From positions 1 to 64,000 of the forward strand of contig JACQTO010000018.1 in the NCBI GenBank assembly GCA_016210745.1: a stretch of 64,000 nucleotides of DNA, written 5' to 3'. The position numbers and the translations under genes are program-made. This DNA is from Betaproteobacteria bacterium (GTDB lineage: Bacteria; Pseudomonadota; Gammaproteobacteria; Burkholderiales; SG8-39). This document shows positions 34,169 to 46,331 of this stretch, in pieces (the first letter of the stretch is position 1; each line of letters opens with the position of its first letter). Under the pieces are notes generated by a model. It was given only the letters and a program-made list of their open reading frames with translations. It searched no databases and was not told where the DNA came from.

Positions 34169-35203
34169 ATGAAGGGTATTTGGAGGACACAAGCGCCTGC
34201 GTTGCCGGCGCAATGGTTTTGCTTCCGGGGCAAACGGTGGTCGCCGAAAGGGTGGCTGCTTGCGTCGTTGGCATTCGTCGTGGCGGGCACGGCCGCCGCG
34301 GCGGATGTCTATCCATCGCGCTCGATCAGGATCATTACGCCTTATTCGGCGGGCGGGCCGACCGACACCGCATCCAGGCTGATTGCCGAGGCTCTGGGCC
34401 GTCAGCTCAATCAGACGGTGGTCGTGGAGAATCGCACCGGCGCCGGCGGGGTGATCGGAACGGAAGCGGCATTGAATTCTCCTCCCGACGGTTACTCGCT
34501 TCTAGCGAGCGCCGCTGCCACCTTTACCATCATTCCGGCCGTCAAGAAGGTTGCCTACGATCCCTTGAAGGACTTCGTGCCGCTCGGTCAGATCTGGAAC
34601 GCGGCACAGGCCGTAGTGGTGAACCCGAAATCGAACTTCAGAACCCTTGCCGATTTGATCGCATACGCGAAAGGCAATCCGAACAAAGTCAGCTTCGGCT
34701 CTGCCGGCAACGGCACAACTACGCATTTGTCCATGGGACTGCTGTCGCGGGAAGCCGGCGTGAGCCTCGTCCACGTTCCATACCGCAGCACCAGCAATTC
34801 GGTGGTGGACGTGATCGGCGGCCAGATCAGCGCGATCTTCGGCGATATCTCGACCGTGGCACCGATGGTCAAGTCCGGTAAGTTGACCGCGCTCGCCGTC
34901 ACCGCCTCGGAGCGCTCGCCTCTGCTGCCAGAGGTGCCGACCACGGCCGAAGCCGGATTGCCGGAAATAGCCACGGTCAACTGGTATGGTCTGCATGTGC
35001 ACGCGGCTACGCCGCCCGCGGTGATCGCGCGGCTCAAGGCCGCAGTGCGGGCCGCGCAGATGGACCCGGCCTACAAAGCGTCACTCGCCAAGCTCTCGAA
35101 TTCGACCGGCACGGTAGGTGCCGAAGCGTTTGACGAAATGATCCGGAAGGAAATCAAGCGGCTCTATCCCCTGGTGCGATCGATGGGAGTGACCTTCGAC
35201 TGA
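34169..35203 (+). CDS. Tripartite tricarboxylate transporter receptor (Bug family), copy 5
   Basis: A 344-residue receptor after a strong AGGAGGAGG site. The N-terminal leader is unusually long (hydrophobic core about residues 28-44, LLASLAFVVAGTAAAAD), then IRIITPYSAGGPTDTASRLI and NRTGAGGVIGTEAALNSPPD. It is the last gene of the receptor/enzyme cluster, tail-to-tail with acnA. Confidence 0.9.
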   Translation: MKGIWRTQAPALPAQWFCFRGKRWSPKGWLLASLAFVVAGTAAAADVYPSRSIRIITPYSAGGPTDTASRLIAEALGRQLNQTVVVENRTGAGGVIGTEAALNSPPDGYSLLASAAATFTIIPAVKKVAYDPLKDFVPLGQIWNAAQAVVVNPKSNFRTLADLIAYAKGNPNKVSFGSAGNGTTTHLSMGLLSREAGVSLVHVPYRSTSNSVVDVIGGQISAIFGDISTVAPMVKSGKLTALAVTASERSPLLPEVPTTAEAGLPEIATVNWYGLHVHAATPPAVIARLKAAVRAAQMDPAYKASLAKLSNSTGTVGAEAFDEMIRKEIKRLYPLVRSMGVTFD

Positions 35204-35244
35204 TTGCGGCGGTGCCGGCGGAGACCGCTCGCCCGCCGGCGCTT

Positions 35245-35269
35245 CGCCCCTCGCGCAAGCGAAGGGGCG
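35245..35269. terminator. Hairpin between convergent receptor gene and acnA
   Basis: A 10-bp stem with one bulge (CGCCCCTCGC / GCGAAGGGGCG) and a GCAA loop lies between two convergent genes. It lacks a U-tract but could stop transcription from either side. Confidence 0.45.
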
Positions 35270-35280
35270 GAGAACCGTTG

Positions 35281-37983
<2,703 letters not shown>

Positions 37984-38181
37984 GGTGTGAACTCCAAAGA
38001 ATCGCGAGCGAATGGCGGGCGCTTGGCGCGCCGAAAAATATGAATTTTAACCCGCTGAGTGGCGCGGGGGCCGGCCGGAGAACGCCCCAGGATGCGAGGA
38101 CTCCGATCGGCGCGGCTGATCGAGCGCGCTCGAAGCCCAGGAAACGGCGGGGTGGAAGCTGTCGCGGCTGCTGACAGAAAG

Positions 38182-38211
38182 GCGGCTTCCCCGCCGTTGC
38201 GGGGAAGCCGC
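38182..38211 (-). terminator. Rho-independent terminator of mdh
   Basis: A perfect 11-bp GC-rich stem (GCGGCTTCCCC / GGGGAAGCCGC) with an 8-nt loop lies 24 nt beyond the mdh stop. On the minus strand it is followed by CTTTCTG. It separates mdh from acnA, so acnA probably has its own promoter in 37984-38181. Confidence 0.75.
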
Positions 38212-38234
38212 ACAATTGACTGCCCTGATTCTTC

Positions 38235-39218
38235 TCAGCCGAGCAAGTGCTTGACGCCGTCGCGCTCTTCCAGCAACTCCTTGAGCGTTGCGTCCATCTT
38301 CTGGCGGCTGAACTCGTCGATTTCCAAGCCTTTGATGACTTGGTACTTGCCATCTGCGCAAGTGCAGGGAAAACCGTAGACGATGCCGTCTGGGATGCCG
38401 TAGGAGCCATCGGAGGGCACGCCCATCGTCACCCATTTTCCGCGGGAGCCCAGGACCCAGTCGCGCATGTGATCGATGGCGGCATTGGCCGCGCTCGCCG
38501 CCGAGGACGAGCCGCGCGCCTCGATGATCGCCGCACCGCGCTTGCCGACGGTAGGCATGAAGGTTTCTCGATACCATTTATCGTCGTTCACCACTTTCGG
38601 GGCCGGCTGGCTTGCGATGGTTGCGAATCGGTAATCCGGATACATCGTGGGAGAGTGGTTGCCCCAGACCACGAATTTTTCTATCGAATCGACCGGCTTC
38701 GCGGTCTTGGCAGCCAGCTGCGACAGCGAGCGGTTATGATCCAGGCGCAGCATTGCGGTGAAGCAGTCGCGCGAAAGACTTGGGGCGCTCTTCATGGTGA
38801 TGTAGGCATTCGTATTGGCCGGGTTGCCGACCACCAGGACCTTCACGTTGCGTTTGGCGACCTCGTTCAACGCCTTGCCTTGGACGGTGAAAATGGCGGC
38901 GTTGGCCTCGAGCAAGTCCTTTCGCTCCATGCCCTTGCTGCGCGGCTTGGCGCCAACCAGCAATCCGATGTCCGCGTCCTTGAATGCAACTTTGGGATCA
39001 TCGGTAGTTACGACCCCGGAAAGCAGCGGGAATGCACAGTCGTCGAGTTCCATGACCACGCCCTTGAGCGCTTGCAGCGCCGGGGTGATCTCGAGCAATT
39101 GCAGAATGACCGGCTGGTCGCTGCCCAGCATCTGACCGCTGGCTATCCTGAACAACAGGCTGTATCCGATTTGGCCGGCGGCACCGGTAACTGCAACACG
39201 AACGGGTGGTTTTGCCAT
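38235..39218 (-). CDS. mdh: Malate dehydrogenase
   Basis: A 327-residue NAD-dependent enzyme of the cytosolic-type family found in betaproteobacteria. The Rossmann motif is [21 protein letters not shown]; the catalytic region is [15 protein letters not shown] with the active-site His, and substrate Arg residues are in [14 protein letters not shown] and [10 protein letters not shown]. It interconverts malate and oxaloacetate in the TCA cycle. A GGAG site precedes the ATG at 39218. It is transcribed away from the sdhE-gltA side. Confidence 0.95.
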   Translation of the reverse strand: MAKPPVRVAVTGAAGQIGYSLLFRIASGQMLGSDQPVILQLLEITPALQALKGVVMELDDCAFPLLSGVVTTDDPKVAFKDADIGLLVGAKPRSKGMERKDLLEANAAIFTVQGKALNEVAKRNVKVLVVGNPANTNAYITMKSAPSLSRDCFTAMLRLDHNRSLSQLAAKTAKPVDSIEKFVVWGNHSPTMYPDYRFATIASQPAPKVVNDDKWYRETFMPTVGKRGAAIIEARGSSSAASAANAAIDHMRDWVLGSRGKWVTMGVPSDGSYGIPDGIVYGFPCTCADGKYQVIKGLEIDEFSRQKMDATLKELLEERDGVKHLLG

Positions 39219-39667
39219 GGGAGAACTCCGTGGAGGAAGAAATCAGTAGGGGAGGAGGGCGACCATCAGGTGGCCATGCAAAACAAGCCTTATTTGTTGC
39301 GCTGCAAATAGGACGAGTTTAGGCGCTCGCCGATAGGCTGTCAATTTCGCGTCCCGCCAGAGGGAAAAAACCTTCGAAAACCTTGTGCCAAGTCAAACCC
39401 GCGCGATTCCGCGTGCAGGGATGCCATTTGTGCAGCACAACAACGGGCGTCGGCTTGTTATATAATTACTTCATCTGGCACATTGGATCAATGTGGGCGC
39501 AAACACCAAGAGTTGTCGTTGCATGGCGGGTCTGCCAGTGAGAATAAATTGCCCCGCATTTGTCGATTTCGTTTACCTCCCCGCCGGACTTTCGTGGCCC
39601 GGGTATGCCTCGGCCTCCCATCGGACCGTCGGTCCGGCGCCCCGGCGCGCAATATTGCGGCACTCCC
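39219..39667. other. Divergent intergenic region mdh / sdhE
   Basis: 449 bases. A good -10 box TATAAT is present at 39461-39466, directed towards sdhE; I could not assign a matching -35 box. In related genomes sdhCDAB occupies this spot, but no recognisable fragment of those genes is present in any frame I read. Small open frames here are not protein-like. Confidence 0.6.
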
Positions 39668-39925
39668 ATGGATGAAGCGGAACTCCGGCGATTGCAATGG
39701 AGTTGCCGGCGCGGAATGCTGGAGAACGATCTGGCGCTCGAGCGCTTCCTGAAGAAGCACGCGCGGACGCTCGACGGCGAGCGTCTGAAGGCGTTCAAGG
39801 CGCTACTGGATTACCCGGACAGCGATCTGCGGGAACTGTTGAGCGGACGCCGCGAGGCGCGCGACTCCGCGCTTTGCGACATCGTGCAGTTGGTGCGCTC
39901 ATGTGAGTCGCGCGGATCAGTATGA
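39668..39925 (+). CDS. sdhE: FAD assembly factor SdhE
   Basis: An 85-residue protein beginning MDEAELRRLQWSCRRGMLEND, with the SdhE/DUF339 features: the RGM(L)E motif (Arg-Gly near residues 15-16) needed for flavinylation of succinate dehydrogenase, and the helical core LERFLKKH. ATG 39668 gives the standard length; an upstream in-frame start would add an unlike tail. The ribosome site is weak. SdhE normally follows sdhB, yet sdhCDAB is missing here, so its client flavoprotein must be encoded elsewhere. Confidence 0.88.
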   Translation: MDEAELRRLQWSCRRGMLENDLALERFLKKHARTLDGERLKAFKALLDYPDSDLRELLSGRREARDSALCDIVQLVRSCESRGSV

Positions 39926-40038
39926 AACAGGTTTTAAGTAGGGCGCTGCGGACGAATGGTGCGTCGCGCGAGTATGTTCCGGTGGCCCTGCAGGCGGGCA
40001 TTTAATTTAACTTCAGCAAGCAACAGGAGATCAGGGAA

Positions 40039-41364
40039 ATGACCCAGTTAAAAGACAAGTTGTCGGAAAAGATTCAAGCGCACCGTCCCCGCACCGCCAA
40101 ACTCACGAAAGAATACGCAGACGTTGTCATCGATAAGGTTGACATCGGACAGTGTATCGGCGGAGCCCGTGACATCAGGTGTCTAGTCACCGATATCTCC
40201 TACCTCGACCCGCAGGAAGGGATTCGCTTCAGGGGCAAGACCATCCCCGAAACCTTTGCGGCCCTTCCCAAGGCTCCTGGCTCCACTTATCCGACGGTCG
40301 AGTCCTTTTGGTACTTCCTCCTGACTGGCGACGTTCCCACCCAGGCCCAGGTGGACGAAGTCCTTGCAGAGTGGAAAAAACGACAGGAAGTCCCCAAGTA
40401 CGCGTTTGAGGTGATCCGCGCCCTGCCGCGGGAGAGTCATCCGATGGTAATGCTCTCCACCGGTATGCTTGCTTTACAGAAGGATTCCAAGTTCGCCGCT
40501 CACTATAACTCGGGCAAGTTCAACAAGATGAACGCCTGGGAATCTCTGTACGAGGATGCCAGCGACCTCGTGGCGCGTATTCCCGTCATCGCCGCCTTCA
40601 TTTACAACCTGAAGTACAGGGGCGATAAGCAGACCACCATAGACCCCAAGCTGGACATGGGCGCCAATTTCGCCCATATGATCGGCCAGAGCGAAGAGTA
40701 TAAAGACGTGGCCCGCATGTACTTCATACTCCACTCCGACCACGAATCCGGCAACGTTTCGGCCCACACTACCCACCTTGTGCACTCGGCATTGTCCGAC
40801 CCCTACTATGCGTACTCTGCCGGTCTCAACGGCCTGGCGGGCCCGCTCCACGGCCTTGCCAACCAGGAAGTGCTCAGCTGGACCATGAAGTTCCAGGAGA
40901 AGTACTGCAAAGGCGTTGAGCCCACCCGGGAATTAATCACCAAAGCGCTTTGGGATACCCTCAATTCCGGACAGGTCATCCCGGGGTATGGTCATGCCGT
41001 CCTGCGCAAGACCGATCCGCGCTATATGTCGCAGCGCGAATTCTGTCTCAGGACTCCGGGCCTCAAGGACGATCCGCTGTTCAAGCTGGTTTCCATGATC
41101 TTCGAAGTTGCGCCGGGCGTCCTTGGCGAGCATGGCCACACCAAGAACCCCTGGCCAAACGTCGATGCGCAATCCGGTGTAATCCAGTGGTACTACGGCC
41201 TCAAGAACTGGGACTTCTATACAGTCCTTTTCGGCGTGGGCCGCGCTCTTGGCTGCATGGCCAATATCACCTGGGACCGCGCTTTGGGCTACGCCCTGGA
41301 GCGGCCCAAGTCCGTCACCACCGACATGCTCGAGAAGTGGGCGGCCGAAGGCGGCAGGAAGTAG
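40039..41364 (+). CDS. gltA: Citrate synthase, mitochondrial/Geobacter type
   Basis: A 441-residue citrate synthase. The catalytic residues are His271 (GLAGPLHGLANQEV), His319 (PGYGHAVLRKTDPRY) and Asp376 (KNPWPNVDAQSG). These motifs and HSDHESGNVSAHTTHLV match mitochondrial citrate synthase far better than the hexameric, NADH-regulated bacterial GltA. Eukaryote-like enzymes of this kind are known from Geobacteraceae. It condenses acetyl-CoA with oxaloacetate. It follows sdhE by 113 nt in the position where betaproteobacteria carry their own gltA, so I infer replacement by horizontal transfer, perhaps with the ATPase gene downstream. Confidence 0.93.
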   Translation: MTQLKDKLSEKIQAHRPRTAKLTKEYADVVIDKVDIGQCIGGARDIRCLVTDISYLDPQEGIRFRGKTIPETFAALPKAPGSTYPTVESFWYFLLTGDVPTQAQVDEVLAEWKKRQEVPKYAFEVIRALPRESHPMVMLSTGMLALQKDSKFAAHYNSGKFNKMNAWESLYEDASDLVARIPVIAAFIYNLKYRGDKQTTIDPKLDMGANFAHMIGQSEEYKDVARMYFILHSDHESGNVSAHTTHLVHSALSDPYYAYSAGLNGLAGPLHGLANQEVLSWTMKFQEKYCKGVEPTRELITKALWDTLNSGQVIPGYGHAVLRKTDPRYMSQREFCLRTPGLKDDPLFKLVSMIFEVAPGVLGEHGHTKNPWPNVDAQSGVIQWYYGLKNWDFYTVLFGVGRALGCMANITWDRALGYALERPKSVTTDMLEKWAAEGGRK

Positions 41365-41609
41365 GGCTGGTCCGGTTCGTTGGGGTAGTCATCCACGGTG
41401 CCGCCGCCGATCCCGCTGAGGCGGAAAAGGCGGGCGGCGCGGTGGATAGCCAAATTCACATCGCGCTGCCTATTTTGCGCAGGCAAGCATATATACTAAT
41501 CATACGTCACGCAGCGCCAAAGCCGCTCAACGAACACATTGTCGAGCCAGCGGCCCTTGCCGTCCATGCTGATGCGAATTGAACTGCCTATCGTGCTAGG
41601 GTCTAAACG

Positions 41610-43265
41610 GTGACGACAGATCTACGAAGCGTTTCATCCCCAGCCGTGCCGGACTACGGCGGAGGGATCAAGAAACAAGTCGCTGAGGTCAAGTTCCTCA
41701 TCCACGACCTTCGTGTGGAGGGCTTTTTCAACGATATCCTCCACTACCACGTCACCCTGAACACCGACCTCGAGATCTACAACATCGAGCAGGCGCAGGT
41801 TCTGCATGGTGCGGATGTCCAGGAGTTGAAGGGGAAACTCGGCGCATTGCGCCGTGCCTACCAGGACTACTCGAATGCGGTGAAGAGCTTTTCGCCGGAC
41901 CGCACCATCCTCCTCCTCGGCCGCCGGTACATCGAGACCATCCGCGAAGCATGCGAGCTCATCCTCAACCCCCTGTGGGGCCGGTCGGACAAGGTGCTGG
42001 CTTTTCTGCCCGATGATGCCCGCTCCGTTCGCTCGCGGCGCCACTACCGCAACTGCATCGTCTGGCTGTACGGCGTGCACTGGCGCATCGAAGCCTTCCT
42101 CGAGGAGCTTGAGCACCCGGGCGCCCACGAGGAGTTCGACATCGCCGAGGACATCCGCGATTTCACGCGCGACGTAGTCGTGGGGTACGTGGTCGAGAAG
42201 TCCGAGTCCCGCGTCGAGTTGCAGCTCGACCGGCTGGATCCGGCGGTCATCGTCGGCAACCGCCAGCGTTTCCGCCGCATGTACTTCAACCTGGTTATGA
42301 ATGCCGTCGATGCCATGAGCGGGCGCAGGGCGGGCGTGCTCAACGTGAGCGCCGTCATTGAGGACGACCGCGTGGCCTTGCGCGTGCGGGACGACGGCAT
42401 GGGCATGTCACCCGAGAAGATCCAACAGCTCCTCGCCGACCGCCAGAGCCTGGATGGCGAACTCCACTCGCTCGGGTTCGTGTTCGTGCGCCAGACGGTC
42501 GCCCAGTTCGGCGGCGACCTGGCGATCGAAAGCACCGTGGGCAGGGGCACGACCATGACGCTGCGACTGCCCTATCTGCCGGGCATGACCGCTGAATCGC
42601 TGGATCCGTCGCGCCGGGACAAATATCGGCTGCCGCAGAAGTACCGGTCCCTCCCGGCGGAAGGCGGCCTGGTGGAATTCCCATCGGCGCGCGTCGCAAC
42701 CGCCGCTGCCGAAGCTCCGGCGCCCGCCCAGCCGGTGGCGGTGCGCGCCACGGAAGGCGAGGAACGGGAGCGCCAGTGCGGCAAGCTAGTCTTCGAGGCC
42801 TACCGGCGGTCCAAAGCCCAGTTCCCCGGCTGCATTTTCGCTATCGCGGTCACCGAGGAGGACCGGGTCGAGATGTTCACTGTCAAGCACTACGACCGCG
42901 ACTGGGATATCTCACACGAGGATCTCTCGCCCATGCACTACCTGGCGACCTATCGCGGACGCATAGAGGAGGACGAACTGAAGAAACCGATCCTGATCCT
43001 CAAGCCGCCCCAGAGCGTCCGCGAGTACTTCGAGTTCAAGGAGGTGCCCGAAGCCGACCGTGGTCTGGATCGCTTCACGCGCATGGTCCGCGACGAGGGC
43101 ATCAGGATCGCGCGTAAGCTCATCGCGACCGGACTTGCCGCGCAAATCCAGGTCCACCTGGCCAGTGCGTCCCGGTTCTTCCCTGCTCCCCCGGAGTTGC
43201 ACGGGACCGAGCCCTTCCCGCTCGATCTGCTGGCACGCCAGAAGCTGTCCGCGGAAGAGAGCTAG
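41610..43265 (+). CDS. Cytosolic histidine-kinase-like ATPase of unknown role
   Basis: A 551-residue protein from GTG 41610 (start uncertain). Residues about 215-325 form a GHKL/HATPase_c domain: N-box NLVMNAVDAM (about 227-236), G1 box DDGMGM (261-266), G2-like SLGFVFV, then GGDLAIESTVGRGTTMTLRLP. The N-terminal 200 residues are helical; HDLR at residue 32 is only a vague match to an H-box. The region after 330 (a Pro/Ala-rich linker, then about 170 residues from CGKLVFEAYRRSKAQF) is an unrecognised domain. There is no membrane segment, sensor domain or receiver partner. It lies between citrate synthase and sucA; a regulatory link to the TCA genes is a guess. Confidence 0.7.
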   Translation: MTTDLRSVSSPAVPDYGGGIKKQVAEVKFLIHDLRVEGFFNDILHYHVTLNTDLEIYNIEQAQVLHGADVQELKGKLGALRRAYQDYSNAVKSFSPDRTILLLGRRYIETIREACELILNPLWGRSDKVLAFLPDDARSVRSRRHYRNCIVWLYGVHWRIEAFLEELEHPGAHEEFDIAEDIRDFTRDVVVGYVVEKSESRVELQLDRLDPAVIVGNRQRFRRMYFNLVMNAVDAMSGRRAGVLNVSAVIEDDRVALRVRDDGMGMSPEKIQQLLADRQSLDGELHSLGFVFVRQTVAQFGGDLAIESTVGRGTTMTLRLPYLPGMTAESLDPSRRDKYRLPQKYRSLPAEGGLVEFPSARVATAAAEAPAPAQPVAVRATEGEERERQCGKLVFEAYRRSKAQFPGCIFAIAVTEEDRVEMFTVKHYDRDWDISHEDLSPMHYLATYRGRIEEDELKKPILILKPPQSVREYFEFKEVPEADRGLDRFTRMVRDEGIRIARKLIATGLAAQIQVHLASASRFFPAPPELHGTEPFPLDLLARQKLSAEES

Positions 43266-43324
43266 CGGCGCCTTAAGCAGGGGCCGAGCGGCTGGGTCGT
43301 CGAGCCCTTGAACGTCTTGATGAA

Positions 43325-43368
43325 CCTATTTCATAATGATTCGCGTACGTTGCTCACTGTGAAATAGG
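43325..43368. promoter_or_regulatory. 9-bp inverted repeat upstream of sucA
   Basis: CCTATTTCA at 43325-43333 and TGAAATAGG at 43360-43368 are exact reverse complements 26 nt apart, ending 18 nt before the sucA ATG. This could be an operator or leader hairpin governing the 2-oxoglutarate dehydrogenase genes. Confidence 0.4.
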
Positions 43369-43386
43369 CCAAGGAGCGACTGCCTT

Positions 43387-46263
43387 ATGAGTACGATGAA
43401 ACAGTTCTTGGCCAACTCCTATCTCTTCGGCGCCAATGCGCCGTTCATCGAAGCGCTGTACGAGTCGTACCTCGACAATCCGCAGTCGGTAACCGAGGAA
43501 TGGCGAGAGTACTTCGACAAGATGCAGGTGCTGCCTGCGCCCGGTGGCGGGGCTGTACGGGACGTGGCACACGCGCCGGTCGTCGAATCGTTTGCGCTGC
43601 GCGCCAAACAAGGCCGAATGCGCTCGGCGGCGATGGCAAGCGATGTCACAATTGCGCGCAAACAGGTGTTTGTCCAGCAGCTCATCGGCGCCTACCGCTT
43701 CCTCGGTGCGCGTTGGGCCGACCTGGATCCGCTCAAGCGACAGGGGCGAGCGCACATTCCGGAACTCGAGCCGGGGTTCTACGACCTCACCGAGACCGAC
43801 ATGGACATGGTGTTCGACGCCGGCAGTCTGTATTTCGGCGCTGAGCGCCTGACGCTGCGCGCCATCATCAAGGGCCTGCGTGACACTTATTGCAGTTCGA
43901 TCGGCGCCGAATACATGTACTTGAGCGATCCGCGCGAAAAGCGCTGGATCCAGCAGCGCCTCGAATCGTGCCGCTCCAAGCCGGACTATTCCCCCGAGGT
44001 GAAGCGCCACATTCTCGAGCGGCTGACTGCCGCCGAGACCCTGGAGCGATACCTCCATACGCGCTATGTCGGGCAGAAGCGATTCTCGGGCGAAGGAGCG
44101 GAAACCCTCATTCCGCTGCTCGATGACCTGTTGCAGAAGGCCGGTGCCGCCGGCGTGCAGGAGACGGTAATCGGCGTGGCCCACCGCGGACGACTGAACG
44201 TGCTGGTCAACGTGCTCGGGAAAATGCCGAAGGACCTGTTCTCCGAATTCGAGGGCAAGCACCCAAGCGACGTGATGGCGGGCGACGTCAAGTATCACCT
44301 GGGCTTTTCCTCCAACGTGATGACGCCCGGCGGCCCGATGCACGTGACCGTCGCTTTCAATCCCTCGCACCTGGAAATCGTCAATCCCGTGGTCGAGGGC
44401 TCGGTGCGGGCGCGTCAGGACCGGCGCCGCGACGCGGAAGGAGAAATGGTGCTTCCTGTTCTCATTCACGGCGATGCCTCGTTCGCAGGGCAGGGCGTGG
44501 TGATGGAGACGCTCAACCTGTCGCAGACTCGCGGCTATCGAACCGGCGGCACCGTGCACATCGTGGTCAACAACCAGATCGGATTCACGACATCCGATCC
44601 GCGCGACACGCACTCCTCCATCTATTGCACCGACGTGGCCAAGATGGTCGAGGCTCCGGTTTTCCACGTCAACGGGGACGATCCCGAGGCGGTGCTGCTG
44701 GTCACGGAGCTCGCGCTGGACTTTCGCAATCAGTTCAAGAAAGACGTGGTCGTCGACATGGTGTGTTTCCGCCGGCTCGGCCACAACGAGCAAGACGAGC
44801 CGATGGTGACCCAGCCGCTGATGTACAAGATCATCAGCAAGCACCCGGGCACGCGCCGGCTGTATGCGGATTTTCTGCAGGCGCAGGGACTGATCGGCGA
44901 AGGCGAGGCCGACGCCATGGTGCAGGCGTTCCGCAGCGGGATGGATGAGGGTTCACACGGCAACAAGACCATCATGTCCAATTTCACCCCGCCCTACGCG
45001 GTGAACTGGAGTCCATTTCTGAAGAAGACGGCCTGGAACGCGCCCTGCGACACCGCGGTGGCGCTGCCAAAGCTTCAGGAATTGGCGCGTCGCCTTACCA
45101 CCATTCCCGACAATTTCAAATTGCATCCTCGCGTGGAGCGCATCATTTCCGATCGCAGGGCGATGGGCGAGGGCAGGATTCCGCTCGACTGGGGCATGGC
45201 GGAGAATCTTGCCTACGCCTGCCTGCTCGCGGAGGGGTACCCGGTGCGCCTCTCAGGGCAGGACTCGGGGCGAGGCACGTTTTTTCACCGCCATGCGGTG
45301 TTGCACGATCAGAATCGTGAGCGCTGGGACCAGGGCATCTACGTGCCCCTGTGCAACGTGGCCGACAAGCAGCCCGAATTCGTAGTGATCGATTCATTGC
45401 TCTCGGAGGAGGCCGTGCTCGGATTCGAATACGGCTATGCCACTGCCGAGCCGAACGAATTGGTGATCTGGGAGGCGCAGTTCGGCGATTTCGCCAACGG
45501 CGCGCAAGTCGTCATCGACCAGTTCATCGCTTCCGGCGAGGTCAAATGGGGCCGGCTTTGCGGACTGACGCTGATGCTGCCCCACGGCTACGAGGGCCAA
45601 GGTCCCGAGCATTCGTCGGCGCGCCCGGAGCGCTTCCTGCAGCTGTGCGCCGACTACAACATCCAGGTGTGCATGCCCACGACCCCGGCGCAGATGTTTC
45701 ACATGCTGCGTCGGCAGATGCTGCGTCCGCTGCGCAAGCCGCTGATTATCATGAGCCCCAAGAGCATGCTGCGGCACAAGGAGTCGGTCTCCAGTCTCGA
45801 GGACCTGGCGAGCGGGCGCTTCATGCCGGTTATCCCCGAAGTAGAAAAGCTCGACGCGGGGAAAGTAAGGCGCGTCGTCTTCTGCAGCGGCAAGCTCTAT
45901 TACGATCTGCTCGCGGCGCGGCGACAGCGCAACATCGACGACGTTGCGCTGGTGCGAATCGAACAACTCTATCCGTTCCCGCACGACGATTTCAGGGCCG
46001 AAATCGCGCGTTATGCGAATGCGGGTGAAATACTGTGGTGCCAGGAGGAGCCCGGCAACCAGGGTGCCTGGCACCGTATTCAGCATTATCTGCTGCGCCA
46101 CCTTCGCGCCGATCAGGTGCTTGCGTACGCGCTGCGTCCATCGTCGGCGACGCCCGCTGTGGGCTATCTTTCCCTGCACAATGAGCAGCAAAAGCAACTG
46201 ATCGACGCCGCCTTCGGCAAGATTGCCGATAATGTCGTCATGCGGGCGAGAAACAAACGGTAA
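43387..46263 (+). CDS. sucA: 2-oxoglutarate dehydrogenase E1 component
   Basis: A 958-residue thiamine diphosphate enzyme. The N-terminal E2-binding segment [16 protein letters not shown] is typical. The cofactor region includes [19 protein letters not shown] and [15 protein letters not shown], and the transketolase-type pyrimidine domain begins [40 protein letters not shown] is a family hallmark. It decarboxylates 2-oxoglutarate and hands the succinyl group to the lipoyl domain of SucB. It is the first gene of sucA-sucB-lpdA. Confidence 0.97.
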   Translation: MSTMKQFLANSYLFGANAPFIEALYESYLDNPQSVTEEWREYFDKMQVLPAPGGGAVRDVAHAPVVESFALRAKQGRMRSAAMASDVTIARKQVFVQQLIGAYRFLGARWADLDPLKRQGRAHIPELEPGFYDLTETDMDMVFDAGSLYFGAERLTLRAIIKGLRDTYCSSIGAEYMYLSDPREKRWIQQRLESCRSKPDYSPEVKRHILERLTAAETLERYLHTRYVGQKRFSGEGAETLIPLLDDLLQKAGAAGVQETVIGVAHRGRLNVLVNVLGKMPKDLFSEFEGKHPSDVMAGDVKYHLGFSSNVMTPGGPMHVTVAFNPSHLEIVNPVVEGSVRARQDRRRDAEGEMVLPVLIHGDASFAGQGVVMETLNLSQTRGYRTGGTVHIVVNNQIGFTTSDPRDTHSSIYCTDVAKMVEAPVFHVNGDDPEAVLLVTELALDFRNQFKKDVVVDMVCFRRLGHNEQDEPMVTQPLMYKIISKHPGTRRLYADFLQAQGLIGEGEADAMVQAFRSGMDEGSHGNKTIMSNFTPPYAVNWSPFLKKTAWNAPCDTAVALPKLQELARRLTTIPDNFKLHPRVERIISDRRAMGEGRIPLDWGMAENLAYACLLAEGYPVRLSGQDSGRGTFFHRHAVLHDQNRERWDQGIYVPLCNVADKQPEFVVIDSLLSEEAVLGFEYGYATAEPNELVIWEAQFGDFANGAQVVIDQFIASGEVKWGRLCGLTLMLPHGYEGQGPEHSSARPERFLQLCADYNIQVCMPTTPAQMFHMLRRQMLRPLRKPLIIMSPKSMLRHKESVSSLEDLASGRFMPVIPEVEKLDAGKVRRVVFCSGKLYYDLLAARRQRNIDDVALVRIEQLYPFPHDDFRAEIARYANAGEILWCQEEPGNQGAWHRIQHYLLRHLRADQVLAYALRPSSATPAVGYLSLHNEQQKQLIDAAFGKIADNVVMRARNKR

Positions 46264-46266
46264 GAC

Positions 46267-46296
46267 CGCACGGCGGGGCTAAGGCCCCGCCGTGCG
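46267..46296 (+). promoter_or_regulatory. Strong hairpin between sucA and sucB
   Basis: A perfect 13-bp GC-rich stem (CGCACGGCGGGGC and its complement) with a TAAG loop begins 3 nt after the sucA stop. There is no U-tract, so it more likely stabilises the sucA message 3' end or tunes sucB levels than ends transcription. Confidence 0.6.
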
Positions 46297-46331
46297 CTGA
46301 AGACAAGAAGACTCTGATCAAGGACGCCATC

